From Saccopteryx bilineata (taxonomy: Eukaryota; Chordata; Mammalia; Chiroptera; Emballonuridae): a stretch of DNA of 64,000 nucleotides. Numbering within the stretch: position 1 is the first letter of the stretch; every line of letters begins with the position of its first letter. The stretch is from positions 228,550,779 to 228,614,778 of the forward strand of contig NC_089494.1 in NCBI RefSeq assembly GCF_036850765.1, in the 5' to 3' direction. Positions 1 through 13,300 of the stretch are shown piece after piece. The translations under genes were made by a program, and so were the position numbers. A model generated the notes under the pieces. That model made no database searches. It worked only from the letters and a program-made list of their open reading frames with translations, and was not told the origin of the DNA.

Positions 1-919
1 TTTAGTTTTAATAATATTTGGAAATACCCATGACTAGTGATTATTAAGATGAGAAGTGATAGTCAAAATCCAATGGCTTTGTGACATTTAATTTTAGCTA
101 AAAGTTTCAAAAATCTCTATTTCAGGGCTAAACTACATAAGGTCTCTTCCTATATTCATATATTATGAAATATAACCTCAAAGCAGTTCAAAATTGCAGA
201 ATAATAAAATCAGAAAACTGTATAAAATAAATATAAGCAAGGAACATAAAAGGTAAATAATCTGGCTAAGAACTAGAAATAGTTATTATTTCAGGCTTAG
301 AGAAATAAGTGATTTAAATCAAGTTCAAGCCAGAATTCAACTGCTGACATCAAACTTCCCTACTCTTAGCTAATCCTTTACCATTTTCCTGCTAACCATT
401 TGTCATGTTTAATTTAAAAGGACATCCTTCAGCATATTTGCCTCTCACAATTGGTACCTTGTGGAACTCAAAGTTAGATATTATCACAAGAAACCAAGGG
501 GAAAAAAATGGCTTTAATTGAAAGATTTTCCAGGCTGAAATTTCTACAATCTCTTTTATTAAAATCAGTAAAACATCTTTAGGCTAATGGATAAGGATTT
601 AAGAAACTCTAATAACTCTTTATATAAGAATTCTAAGCATAGAAAACAGCAAGACCATTGTTGTTACCACCTCTCCTGAATACAAAATTGTCTCTGTACA
701 CACACATAACTATAGTACCATATTTCATTTCTTGCCTTGATCTTTTCAGATGGAATAGCACTCAGACAAGTTTTTCACAAAGAATTCATTTTGTATTAAA
801 CAAAGTAGAATGTCCAGTTTTTTGGTAGCACATTTAGAGCTTTTACACTACATAGGGCATTAATAAAAGATGAAGATACTAATGCCTTCAATAAACTGAA
901 TTATAATGGTCTAACTAAC
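1..919. other. FIP1L1 intron 10, no recognised element
   Basis: AT-rich intron sequence between exon 10 and the left edge. I see no gene, SINE or TIR element in it. Confidence 0.6.
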
Positions 920-3900
920 CTGCTTGGTGGAAGTCCAGTCTTGAACAAAGAAGGAGGAGAAGTAAACTCAGCTTTTGTAGATGGAAGTGCTGTTTCCTTC
1001 TCCGAATTTCCAGTTCTTCCCTGCTGTACCTTAAAAAAAGGGTTATTAGCTTGTTTAATAGAATACTCAAAAATAATACACCGGTTTTAAAATAAATTTG
1101 TAATATCTGATTTGAAATGAAATATAAAGAATGTTTAATTGCTGAATATTTAATAAAATTAACCTATTTTAGAACAGCATTAGGGGAAAGACACCAAAGA
1201 TGAAGTATGGGATCAAAGTGTTCCCAATGATTACAAATTTCACTTTAATGTCTTAAAAGTCCAATGAACTATAACTCTTTAACATTTTCATTAATTCCCT
1301 CAGATCTCCACATATAAGTCCAAGATACTTGGTTAAAACTCAATGTTTCGGAGCTCAAGAAATGCTTTGAAGAATTTTCCCTTTCTATAGTCACTACCCT
1401 TCTTATCTAAGAAAACCACCAGTGACCATTTTAGCAGCTCTAATCATTTTCCATTCAGACTGTGATTTGCTAAAACACAACTATTAACTATCTGTTCCTG
1501 CAGTTCCATACCATCTCTCCCATTTCCACCATCATCAACATCCTGCCAGCTCTATACACTGGCAAGCTGGAAGTCAGTCATCTGTCTCCGTACTACCTCT
1601 TCCCTTTATTTTCATTTTCAAAACTAAGTACCAACCTCACCCATAATTTCTCCCAGATTTGTCTATCCCATCGGCTCCTATCATATCCTTCGAGTACAAT
1701 TCGTTTTTTCTCCTTTACAATGATAAAATATACCTGTATGTGCTCTTGCTTTTATACTCACCTTTCTATCTAAACCTGTCATTATTTAATTTATTAAATT
1801 TAAACAAACTGCCTGGCGTATGTTGGCACAGTGGATAGAGCATCGACCTGGGATGCTGAGGACCTAGATTCAAAACCCAGAGGTCACCGGCTTGAGCATG
1901 GGCTCATAGACATAATCCCATGGTCGCTGGTTTGAGCAAGGCGTCAATGGCTCAGCTGAAACTCACCAGTCAAGGCACATATAAGAAGCAATCAATGAAC
2001 AACTAACAGTGATGCAACTACAAGCAGAAGCTTTTCATCCACTCCCTTCCTGTCTTGTATGTCTATCTTGCTTGCTAAATAAAAGTAAACCAAGTTGAAA
2101 ATGCCCTACACTTGAATAGCATCACAACGTTCTTCGTGCACTATTTATATTCTACTGCCCCTGTTCAGACTATATTCAGCATCATTCTCCTTTTCCCATG
2201 AGGCAAAGGCCAAGAGAATCTCAGAAACCATGACTCTGATAATCAAACCACTGACTGGATTCCAGAAACCACATACCTCTCAAATAATCAATGAGAAAAA
2301 GAAACCTATATCTATATATTTAAGCCATTATAGTGAGAGCTCTTATTAATAGAGCTGAACCCAATTCCTAATTGGTGCCTCCACATAATTAGGGTTTAAC
2401 ATTGACATTATTTTAAGAGTCCTACTGCTTAAAAATATCTACTTAAAAGGTATTGACCCTAATGAGGAAAGATGAGGATATAAAATTGACAAAATGTGAT
2501 AATAGGAACTAAACATGATTCATTCATCAAACATTTACTAAATATTTATTTGTACTAGAAGCTGAGACTACACAGAAGAATACAACAAAATCCCAGACTG
2601 TGGGAAAGGAAAGACATACAAATAATGAAAGTAATACAATAAATGCTATAAAAAATATCAATGAGATAAAAGATGCTACGAGAACACAGAAAAAGAAATG
2701 CATTGCTCTTCATAGAGATATCAGAAATACTCAAGAGTTGACACTATGGTCTAAACTGTTTCCCGAGTTCCAATAATTTACATCCAACTTCTTACATGTC
2801 AAAAAGTATTATCTCAAACTTGCCATGGTCAAAACAAAACTACTGATTTTCCACTATTCCCCAATCTGATCCTCTCTTTCTTACAAAAGTAAATGGCACC
2901 ATCATCTATCAAATTGCTCAAGGAAAAAAGTCCTATCAGTTATCCAATACGTATAAACATTCAGTGTCAATTTTACTTATATAAGATACACCAAATTTCA
3001 AGCACTTATCATTATTTCCATTCCTAAAAGCCAAGTCAAACCCACTGCCACATCTCAACCATTCTACTAAATTAACCTGTCTTTCTGCTTTGGTCTCACA
3101 TACCTAAAATCTATCCTCTATACCAGGGGTCCCCAAACTTTTTACACAGGGGGCCAGTTCACTGTCCCTCAGACCGTTGGAGGGTCGCCACATACAGTGC
3201 TCCTCTCACTGACCACCAATGAAAGAGGTGACCCTTCAGGAAGTGCAGCGGGGGCTGAATAAATGGCCTCAGGGGGGCCGCATTGGCCCGTGGGGCCGTA
3301 GTTTGGGGACACCTGCCAAAGTAACCTTATTAAAGTGTAAATGGATTCATCTCTCCCTGCTCAAATTCTCTAATAGCTTCCCAATGCAAACAGAGTAAAA
3401 GCTAAACTTATAATGGCCTACAAGGATTTACTTGGTATGACCCTGCCTACCTCTCCAACCTTGTTTACCTCTTCCTCCCCAACTTATCTTTATTATGCGC
3501 AGTCATAATGTACTTTTCCGAACTCTTTTTAACATTTAAATTCCTCTTTATGAGAACTTTTTTTTTTTGTATTTTTCTGAAGTGAGAAGCGGGGAGGCAG
3601 AGAAACAGACTCCCACATGCATCCGACAGGGATGCGCCCGACAGGGATCTACCCGGCATGCCCACCAGGGGATGATGCTCTGCCCATCTGGGCCGTTGCT
3701 CCATTGTGACCAGAGCCATTCTAACGCCTGAGGTGAAGGCCATGGAGCCATCCCCAGTGCTCAGGCCAACTTTGCATGAGGGGAAGAGAGAAATAGAGAA
3801 AATGGAGAGGAGGAAAGGTGGAGAAGAAGATGGGCACTTCTCCTGTGTGCCCTGGTCCAGAATTGAACCTTGAACCTGGGATTTCCACACACCAGGCTGA

Positions 3901-4336
3901 TGCTCTACCACTGAGAGCCATGGGCTCTTGTTATGAGAACTTTTGCACTAGATGTTCCTTCTACTTGGAATATCTCTCCTCATATTTTCTCATGTACCTC
4001 TTTCTAACCGAATATTGTTCAAACATCTTCTTGGAATGGCCTTCTCCAACCAGTCCTGAACAATCTACCATATTATCATTTTGTATTTTCTTCACAGAAT
4101 TTCTTAATATTGTTATCTAAAGCAGTGGTCCCCAACCCCCGGGGCCATGGACCAGTACCGGTCCATGGGCCATTTGGTACTGGTCCGCAGAGAAAGAATA
4201 AATAACTTACATTATTTCCATTCTATTTATATTTAAGTTTAAATGATGTTTTATTTTTATTTTTTTATTTTTATTTTTCGAAGCTCTTTCTCTTGTTTTT
4301 TTTTTTAATTTTTTTATTTTATTTATTCATTTTTAA

Positions 4337-4367
<31 letters not shown>

Positions 4368-7300
4368 CAGAAAGAGAGAAGGGGGGAGGAGCTGGAAGCA
4401 ACTCCCATATGTGCCCTGACCAGGCAAGCCAGGGTTTCGAACTGGCGACCTCAGCATTCCAGGTCGACGCTTTATCCACTGCGCCACCACAGGTCAGGCA
4501 ATGTTTTATTTTTAAAAAATGACCAGATTCCCTCTGTTACATCCGTCTAAGACTCACTCTTGATGCTTGTCTTGGTCACGTGATACATTTATCCGTCCCA
4601 CTCCTTTTACAAGGCTGGTCCGTGAAAATATTTTCTGACATTAAACCGGTCCGTGGCCCCAAAAAAGGTTGGGGACCACTGATCTAAAGTTATCTTCTTT
4701 ACTGTTGTATGGTGATGGTCTGTTTGCTGCCACTGTAACACAGAATCTGAAAATATGGATGGTCTCCAGTTCAAATCTACACCCCAAATGCCTAAAAACA
4801 ATGTCTGTCATACAATAAGTGCTCATTATACTATATTTGTTATTTGATTGATTTTAGAACTAGTTTAAATGTCAGTTCTTCAGTTTGTAACTAATATAAT
4901 TTTGGCATTATCTAATTAATAACTACTTTCCCATTAAGTCAGATAAATTCTAACACAGAGAGTTTATCTATGTCTATAATGCTCACCTCATCTCCACACC
5001 CATCCTGAGATACTTCCTGGCATAGGCAAAGCTCAATTAAAAACTGGGAAGGGGGGCCTTACTGGTGGTGGTGCACTGGATAGAGCATTGACCTGGGATG
5101 CTGAGGACCCAGGTTTGAAATCCTCAGGTTGCTGGCCTGAGTGCAGGCTAACCAGCTTGAGCACAGGGTTGCTGGCTTGAGCCCAAAGGTCACTGGCTTG
5201 AGCAAGGGGTCACTGGCTTGATTTGAACCTCCTAATCATACAAGAAACAATCAATGAACAACTAAAGTGACCCAGCTACAAGTTGATGGTTCTCCTTTCT
5301 CTCCCTTCCAGTCTCTGTATCTCTTTACATACCCCCTCCTCTTCCTCCTTCTCTCTCGCTAAAAAAATAAAAATGGGAAGAGGTAAGGGAGAAAGTTTAG
5401 AGAAGTGGAAGAGGAAAGAAAAGAAAGGGAAGAGAGCATAAATAAAAAAAGAAAAGGTATCAGGAAGACAGGTACATTTTAAAACATGTAAATAAGGCTT
5501 GTGTTTCCTTATGGTTTTTACTCTCAATTTCTTCATAATGTATTAATTATATTAAACAATTCTTAAAACCCTCACCATTTCAGCAATGCTCCCAAACCAT
5601 TTCCATTATCATTATCCACTTGTTTGTCTTCAAATGTTTTACTCAGGATTACAAAGACTCAAAATTTATTTAATTATAACACTCTTTTTTTCCCCCATGA
5701 TGTTATCTATTAAGAAATGACTGTAAAATACCATGACTGGTTTTCTAAAAACAAACTCATGTCAGTTCTTACATATCCAAACAAAAGTTGAATGAAGTCT
5801 AAAATTAAGAATTTAAATATATACCAAAATTATGCTACCACTGTATCAAAACTTAAATGATTTTGTGAAATATCTTTCAGCTGCCCTTCATAGCATTTAT
5901 AAAAGTTTGACATTATAAACAAAGTAATATCTAAAAATAATGGGTTATACAACTATTTAAAGTGTTATTTATAAAATGAAATAAAAAACTTTAATAAACT
6001 AAGAAAACATTTACCAGATAATATTAAGGTAAAAAAGAAAAAAGTAGAAAACCACATGTTATCAAAATTTTGTTTTAACCAACAAGAACAAAAAGATTGG
6101 AAAGCAACAAAATTTAGGACCTTTAAAGTGGATAAAGCCTGTCTAGATTGTGGCAAAGTGGACAGGGGACACTGAGGTCCCAGATTTGAAACTCTAGGTC
6201 GCCGGCTTGAGCATGAAATCCTCGACATAACCCCATGGTCTCTGGCTTGAGCAAGGAGTCACTGGCTCAGTTGGAGCCCTTCCCCTTTGTCAAGGCACAT
6301 ATGAAAAAAGAATCAGTAAACAACCAAAGTGCCCCAACTATGAGTTAATGCTTCTCATCTCTCTTCCTTCCTCTTTCTGTCTCTCTCTCTCAAAAAAAAA
6401 TAGTGGATAAAAATATATAACTGACTTAGCAGACAAAAAAACCTGAATCCTAAATCAGCAATGACAAAGCACCTTTCATGGCAAGATCTCAAAAGGTTCA
6501 GGAATTGACAACATTCAAAGCAGCTAAGTAGAAATCCTCTAAGTTGAGTATTGGAATCATCTTTTCTGAAAAATCATATTACCACACACACACACACACA
6601 CAAAAAGTAAAACAACCTAAAATACTGACATCAGGGACTATGAAAAAGCTTTGCCTTACAGTAAAGCCCCACAGTCAGCAAGCTCTATTCACATGCACAG
6701 AGTTTCCAATTACTTTTGGTGACCTAGTCTCATGACTGAATGGCCAAGAATCAACAAACATTTGAGAAAAGTCTAAGTCAGAGGCCAAAAAAACAAACTT
6801 AAAATATCAACTTGAAGCCCTATCCAGTGGCTCAGGGGATAGAGCACTGGCCCAGCGTATGGACGTTCTGGGTTTGATTCCTGGTCAGGGCACCCATGAG
6901 AAGCGACCATCTGCTTCTCTCCCCAACCCACACCTCCTTTTCTCTCTCTTCCCCTCCCACAGTCAGTGGCACGATTGGTTCAAATGTGGCCCTGGGCACT
7001 GAGGATAGCTCGGCTGGTCTAAGCATATCAGCTTCAGGTGCTAAAAATAGCTCAGTACTCAAGCATCAGCCCCAGACAGGGTTGCTGGGTGACTCCCAAT
7101 TGGGGTGCATGCGGGAATCTGTCTTTCTACTCTTTGTTCACTTAAAAAAAAAATCAACTTGAGAAAAACAGATTATGCGGAAAAGAAAAATAATACCTAA
7201 CAGAAACAAACAACCTATCATTAATCTGTTTTGAGAGACTGGCGTGGGGATACTGCATCACTACACGCATGAGCAAAAATAGCACGCTACAGTTTAATAC

Positions 7301-10300
7301 TGAATGCGAATTATCTTGGCTATTAAAGATATAACAGCAGAAATGAAAAAGAAAATAGAAGGGTTGTAAGGTTGAAGAAATCTATCAGAAAATAGAAGAC
7401 AGATACGGAATATAAGAGAAAAAGATAAGAAAATTAAAAGACCAGCATAAGAGGTCTAAAATAAATAAGGGGTCCAAAAGGCAGAAGAAAGCAGAAAGGA
7501 CACTAAAAAATAACAGAAGAAAATACTCCAGAAGTAAATGATTCATGCTTCCAAATTAAGAAGATACAAATGAATACTTGGTACAATGGATGATAACAGG
7601 CCAAGACACATAGTTGTGAAATTCAACAATGGTGACAAAACCCTTAAATGCTTCCATAGAGAAAAATGATGTGTGTATACACATGTCCATAAAATACTTC
7701 AATAGAAAGTGATGGTCAATTTTTTCTTACACATACATGTTACTCATACCTTCTAGTCACTACTCTCTTGTCCCGTGCTCCAAATTATATAAATACACAA
7801 CTGTTTCTGTAACCAATTTAAGTGACTTTATTTATTTTTGACAGAGACAGAGAGAGTGTTAGAGAGAGGGATAGATAGGGACAGACAAGAAGGAAGAGAG
7901 ATGAGAATCATCAATTCTTCGTTTCGGCATCTTAGTTGTTCAATGATTGCTTTCTCATATGTGCCTTGATGGGGGCGAGGGGAGTACAGCAGAGAGAGTG
8001 ACTCCTTGCTCAAGTTAGCAACCTTGGGTTCAAGCCAGTGACCATGGGGTCCTGTGTATGAACCCATGCTCAAGCCAGCAACTGGACACTCAATCTGGTG
8101 AGCCTGCACTCAAGCTGGAGACCTTGGGGTTTTGAAACTGGGTCCTCCACATCGCAGTCTGATGCTCTACTCACTGCGCCACCACCTGGTCAGGCTGACT
8201 TTATTTTTATACCTATTAAACTTCATCATCTTTCATTTCAATAATAAACAAACAAAACCCAAAATGAAACAAAACCTTTTTATTTGAAGTATATAAAAGA
8301 TTTTAAGAACGTCAAAATGTTGATAATCATGAGGCACTATAATAAAACATATGGAAAGGTCATTTGTACTATTTCTATCATACTGTATGTTTGAAAATTT
8401 ACTTAATGAAAAGTAAAAAAAGTTAAAGAGAACAAGTTGCTTGTCTCTAAGGATAAAAAAAGTCTTTGCAGTAGACATGAAAAGAACTTAGATTACAATT
8501 CTCAAATCTGTTATTATGTCCATTCAGCACTATGGACCTCGTTCATTTCGTTCCTACAGTACTATAATAGCTTCCTACCTGGTCGATGACTCCCTTTTCT
8601 CTCTTTTACATTATATATCTTACCCTGGTGGCCAGATCTTTTTCTATAAACCAGATTTGCTCATACTAGTCTACACAAAAACTTTCAAATGGCTTCCTAT
8701 TGCCGAATGTCTGCAGACTAGTTTAAGATTAAGGTCTATATTATCATGGCCCCATATCTACCATTTCTAGACTTCTCTGCTACAGTTTCTCTCATCCACC
8801 TCAACTATGCTTTCATGCTATCTGGTTTTGCTCATATTGCTCTCTTTGATGACAATGTTCTATACTACATTCTCTCCTCCTAATGAAAACTCTAATGTTT
8901 CAATTATGACCTCTCTCATACTCCTAGACTCTGCAATGTAGGATAACTCACTCTTCTGAACTCTCTACACTTTGTCAAATCCATCAACATAACATTTGTT
9001 ATAATACTGTATATCATCATAGTTACTCCATATGTACACTTCACTCAATAATGAGCTTCTTGAATATGGAAAACCTGTCTTACTGTAGCATCTAAAACAG
9101 TGCTGGGTGTACTAGAGAAGCTCAGATATAATAAGAATATTTGGGAAGGTTTTTCACTTCTCTTGCTCACCAATCCTAATTATTCTAGTTCAAATGGTGG
9201 ATAAATGGGAAGAGCTTGACTTTATTTATCCAACCACAGCACAAAATGTGGTCAGAATAGTGTTAACTTATAAATCACTCTCCTATTTACAAATAGGTAG
9301 TAACTCCTCCAACTCATACTCATTTCTAGGCTTTCTGGAATTAAACCACACTCCACAAAGCCATCTCTCTTCTCTCCTCTCCAAAGAGGACGGATCCAAT
9401 AAGGCTAATTTCTTAAATAATCCTCTCATCTGCTTCTAGTCAATTGACGTATAAATTTCTTTACCTGTGCATTTCCTCAATCTGCAATAGTTTTTTTCTC
9501 CAAACTCTCAAAGCTCTGATTAAGATGGCATATACTTCTTGGCCTGACCTGTGGTGGCACAGTGGATAAAGTGTCGACCTGGAAATGCTGAGGTCGCCGG
9601 TTCGAAACCCTGGGCTTGCCTGGTCAAGGCACATATGGGAGTTGATGCTTCCAGCTTCCTCCCCCTTCTCTCTCTCTCTGTCTCTCTCTCCTCTCTATCC
9701 CTCTCTGTCTGTCCTATGAGTTTCCTTTTTATTTTTTAGTTTAAGAAGTTCACTGCTAAAAGACAAACTATACAGAAGCTGGCAGTTTACAAGGAAAATT
9801 TTCATTTCTGTTAGAAGAAAATTCAGAGCACCACCGCAAATGAACTATTTCATTATCAAAAACACTTTTTTATGTATTCATTTTTAATCACATGTAACAA
9901 TATATTCAATGTCTGAATATGTAAATATCACCAAAAACTCAATGACCATTTATTTAAAATATGAAAAATATCATCATGCACTTTCAAGATAGTTACAGCA
10001 GAACAAGAACCAAATACTCACCCAGAGTAGGATGTAAATTAAAATAAAATTCTCTATACAGAACTGTGTCCAGCAGAGCAGCTACATCTGCAGCTACAGA
10101 ACGTGCACTGCATTAAGGCAGTATTTAGGTGGACAGAGCTGCAGTCCGAAAAGGGCACAAAAAAATTCCTGCCCACAAAAGTTCCCTAAATATACAAACC
10201 AATTTAGAAGCCTTTCCCAGTCTTCAAACCAGTGTCATTCAATATAAGAATTAAGAATCAAGAACTAAGATGAAGAAAGAAGAGTATACAATCAGGTTTC

Positions 10301-13300
10301 AAGAATAGGCTGCTATGTATTGCAGAAGTATGAAAATTTATTATTCCTTGGACTGGGACTGTGATCATATGGAATAGGGAAGCCAGAAGTCAGACTTGAT
10401 ATCCAAGTGGTGGTATCAACCTGCAATGCCCTCACTAAACCTAGTCCTTTTTTAAGTATTAATTTTAAAATTAATGGCTTTAACCTATCTTGTTGAGTCT
10501 TTCTTAGAGACTCTCAAAGAATGCATAAGATTCTTGAGCTATCTTACACTACACCAATAATTTCACTGTCATAGAGATAATAAGCCTTACCATTTTTAAA
10601 AAGAAAATTAGGAAAGATGAATCCCTAATTCTGATAAAGATTACATATACATGATCTGTAATAAGAGCTTAACGTGTTGGCATGAACTTTTATATCCTAT
10701 ATACACTGACTAAAAACAAAATCACAACATAGAGCAAGAATAGTTTTACTTGGCATTTGTTAGTAAAATAGGCTATAAACTCACATGCTTGCAAAAGTGG
10801 AGATAAAAAACAGTCAGCAAATTTGTAAGTCACCAGGAAGCTGAAGGTTTGGAAAAAAGGTAGCTATTTCCACTTGAACCTTGTTCCTTGAGTAGTGGTA
10901 TGGAAGCAGACTCAAGAACAAACTATGAGAGCAACCAAGGATAATTTACTAAAATTCACCTTAAAAAGATTGAATCTGCCATCTTGGATCTCTGCACCTG
11001 GTGTAACTTCCATAGTACAGTCTTCGGCCTAAGTTAAATGACATATTCCCCATTAAGATACCACATAATTTTTAACTGATAGGCCATAAAATGACAAACT
11101 AGTTGTGGCTAGGCTGTGACTTGAAACTAAGAACATCAGAAAATCATTAGTATGAACTTGAAAGGGAAGAAAGGAAAAACAAACAAACATGGTAAAAAGA
11201 ATGGAATTTTTAAACTATCATATAGCTTTTAACCACCTTTAGAGGAAAAAGTGATTTATTTGGAAAGTAAAATTGGGACAGCAGAAAGAAAAGGCTGGGG
11301 TATTCTGAAACATTTATTAATTACCGTAATTTTATTTGTAGTAGAGGTAACTGGTATAACTTCAAGTCCCATCCGTATCCTCTTTTGTTTTTCACAGTAA
11401 GCTTTCCAGGTATCTTCATTAAACCCATAATTAAAATAATCAGAAAGATCAGCACCTAAAAATAAAACAGTGTACAAATATTTCAGTTCAATTTTTTATG
11501 CAGCATAGAAATATAAACTTATATAAACTTAGAGTTCATTTAGTCTTATCACCCCTTCTAATCTTACCTGTTTGCCCAATTACTATAAAGCAAAGAACTC
11601 TTAAGAATTTTTTATCAAAATGATTTCCTTTAGAAACATATTATAATAAAACAATATGTAAGTCTACTTTAATATAATGGTAGGCCACCAGCAAGATTTA
11701 ATAAATTCATTATTGTTTAATTTATTACATTAATTCATTATTACTCTCATGAGCTTAAGACTACAAAAATGATACTAAAACAATATTCTAAACCGATACT
11801 GAAAAATAATTTTTTAATGACTGTTTATACTATAAATCTTTTGAAACCCATATAATCCACAATAACCTTACCAGGTTTACGCCATGGTTTATCTTCAAAA
11901 GAATCCAAATCTACCTCCAAGAGTGGAACTCCATTAACGCTTCCAGGTGCCTCAAGGTCTACCCCTTTGACTTTTGTTCCTATTTAAAAAAATTACAAAA
12001 TGGTAAAGGAGCTATGTTAGCAAGAAGCTGAGAATTACAATAGACAATCAGAAAACATTGACAACTTTTTATTGGTGCTAGCACTAAATATAGCAAAGGT
12101 TCCAAACAAAGCATTGATGTTTACCATAAATAAAAGGTAAGGTCAGCCCTGGCTGGTTGGCTCAGTGGCAGAGCATCAGCCTGACGTGTAGAAGTCCAGG
12201 GTTCAATTCCCAGCCAGGGCACATAGGAGAGGTGCCCATTTGCTTCACCATCCTTACCCCCTCTCCTTTCTCTCTGTTTCTCTCTTCCCCTCCCACAGCC
12301 AGAGGTCCATTGGAGCAAAGTTGGCCCAGGCGCTGAGGATGGCTCTGTGGCCTCCGCCTCAGGCGCTAGAATGGCTCCGGTTGCAACAGAGCATGGCCCA
12401 TGCTGGGTGGATCCTGGTCAGGCTCATGTGTGAGTCTATCTCTCTGCCTCCCTGCTTCTCACTTCAAAACAATATGAAAAAAAAATGTCTAAGGTCAAAC
12501 TTTAAGGTATAGCTATAAGATAAAATGGATAGAGAGATTAGGGACTTATTATTTACAATAAGTAACTCCTGTACAACTAACAAGTTTCTAACTTCCATGT
12601 TTTAAATCTGTTTTTGTACAGTCTGCAAGCTAAGAAAAGTTTTTACCTTTTTAAAGGATTGTAAGACAAATAAGTAAAATAAACAAAATACCATATGGGA
12701 ACCTGAAGTGGCCCTCACAGCCTAATATATTTATTATCCAGCCCTGTGATATATGGGCAAAAGTGGTATTTTTTAATTGAGCTGTAATAGCTATTACAAT
12801 CTATTTATCACCTATTCAGATATCCTATATGCCTTATTTTCCTATTGATACAGATTGTGGGGGAGTAATTAGGGCCAATATATACAGTGACAGAAGATGA
12901 TTTGACTTTGGGTTATAGGCACACAATGCAATGTATATTCAGTGGTCAGCAAACTCATTAGTCAACAGAGCCAAATATCAACAGTACAATGATTGAAATT
13001 TCTTTTGTAAGCCAATTTTTTTTTTTTTTTTTTTTTACAGGGACAGAGAGAGAGTAAGAGAGAGGGATAGATAGGGACAGACAGAAACAGAGAGAGATGA
13101 GAAGCATCAATCATCAGTTTTTCGTTGTGACACCTTAGTTGTTCATTGATTGCTTTCTCATATGTGCCTTGACTGTGGGCCTTCAGCAGACCGAGTAACC
13201 CCTTGCTTGAGCCAGCGACCTTGGGCTCAAGCTGGTGACCTCAAGGTCTCAAACCTGGGTCCTCCATATCCCAGTGTGATGCTCTATCCACTGCGCCACC

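Larger units (their letters stand above)
3010..4735 (+). repeat. L2 LINE 3' region, split by three later insertions
   Basis: L2-like text runs in order through 3010-3122, 3317-3547, 3945-4122 and 4690-4735. Typical pieces are 'aatagcttcccaatgcaaac', 'cttggtatgaccctgcctac' and 'ttccttctacttggaatatc'. Removing the hAT at 3124-3316, the SINE at 3562-3930 and the hAT at 4123-4681 restores one L2 fragment, so all three are younger. Confidence 0.7.
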
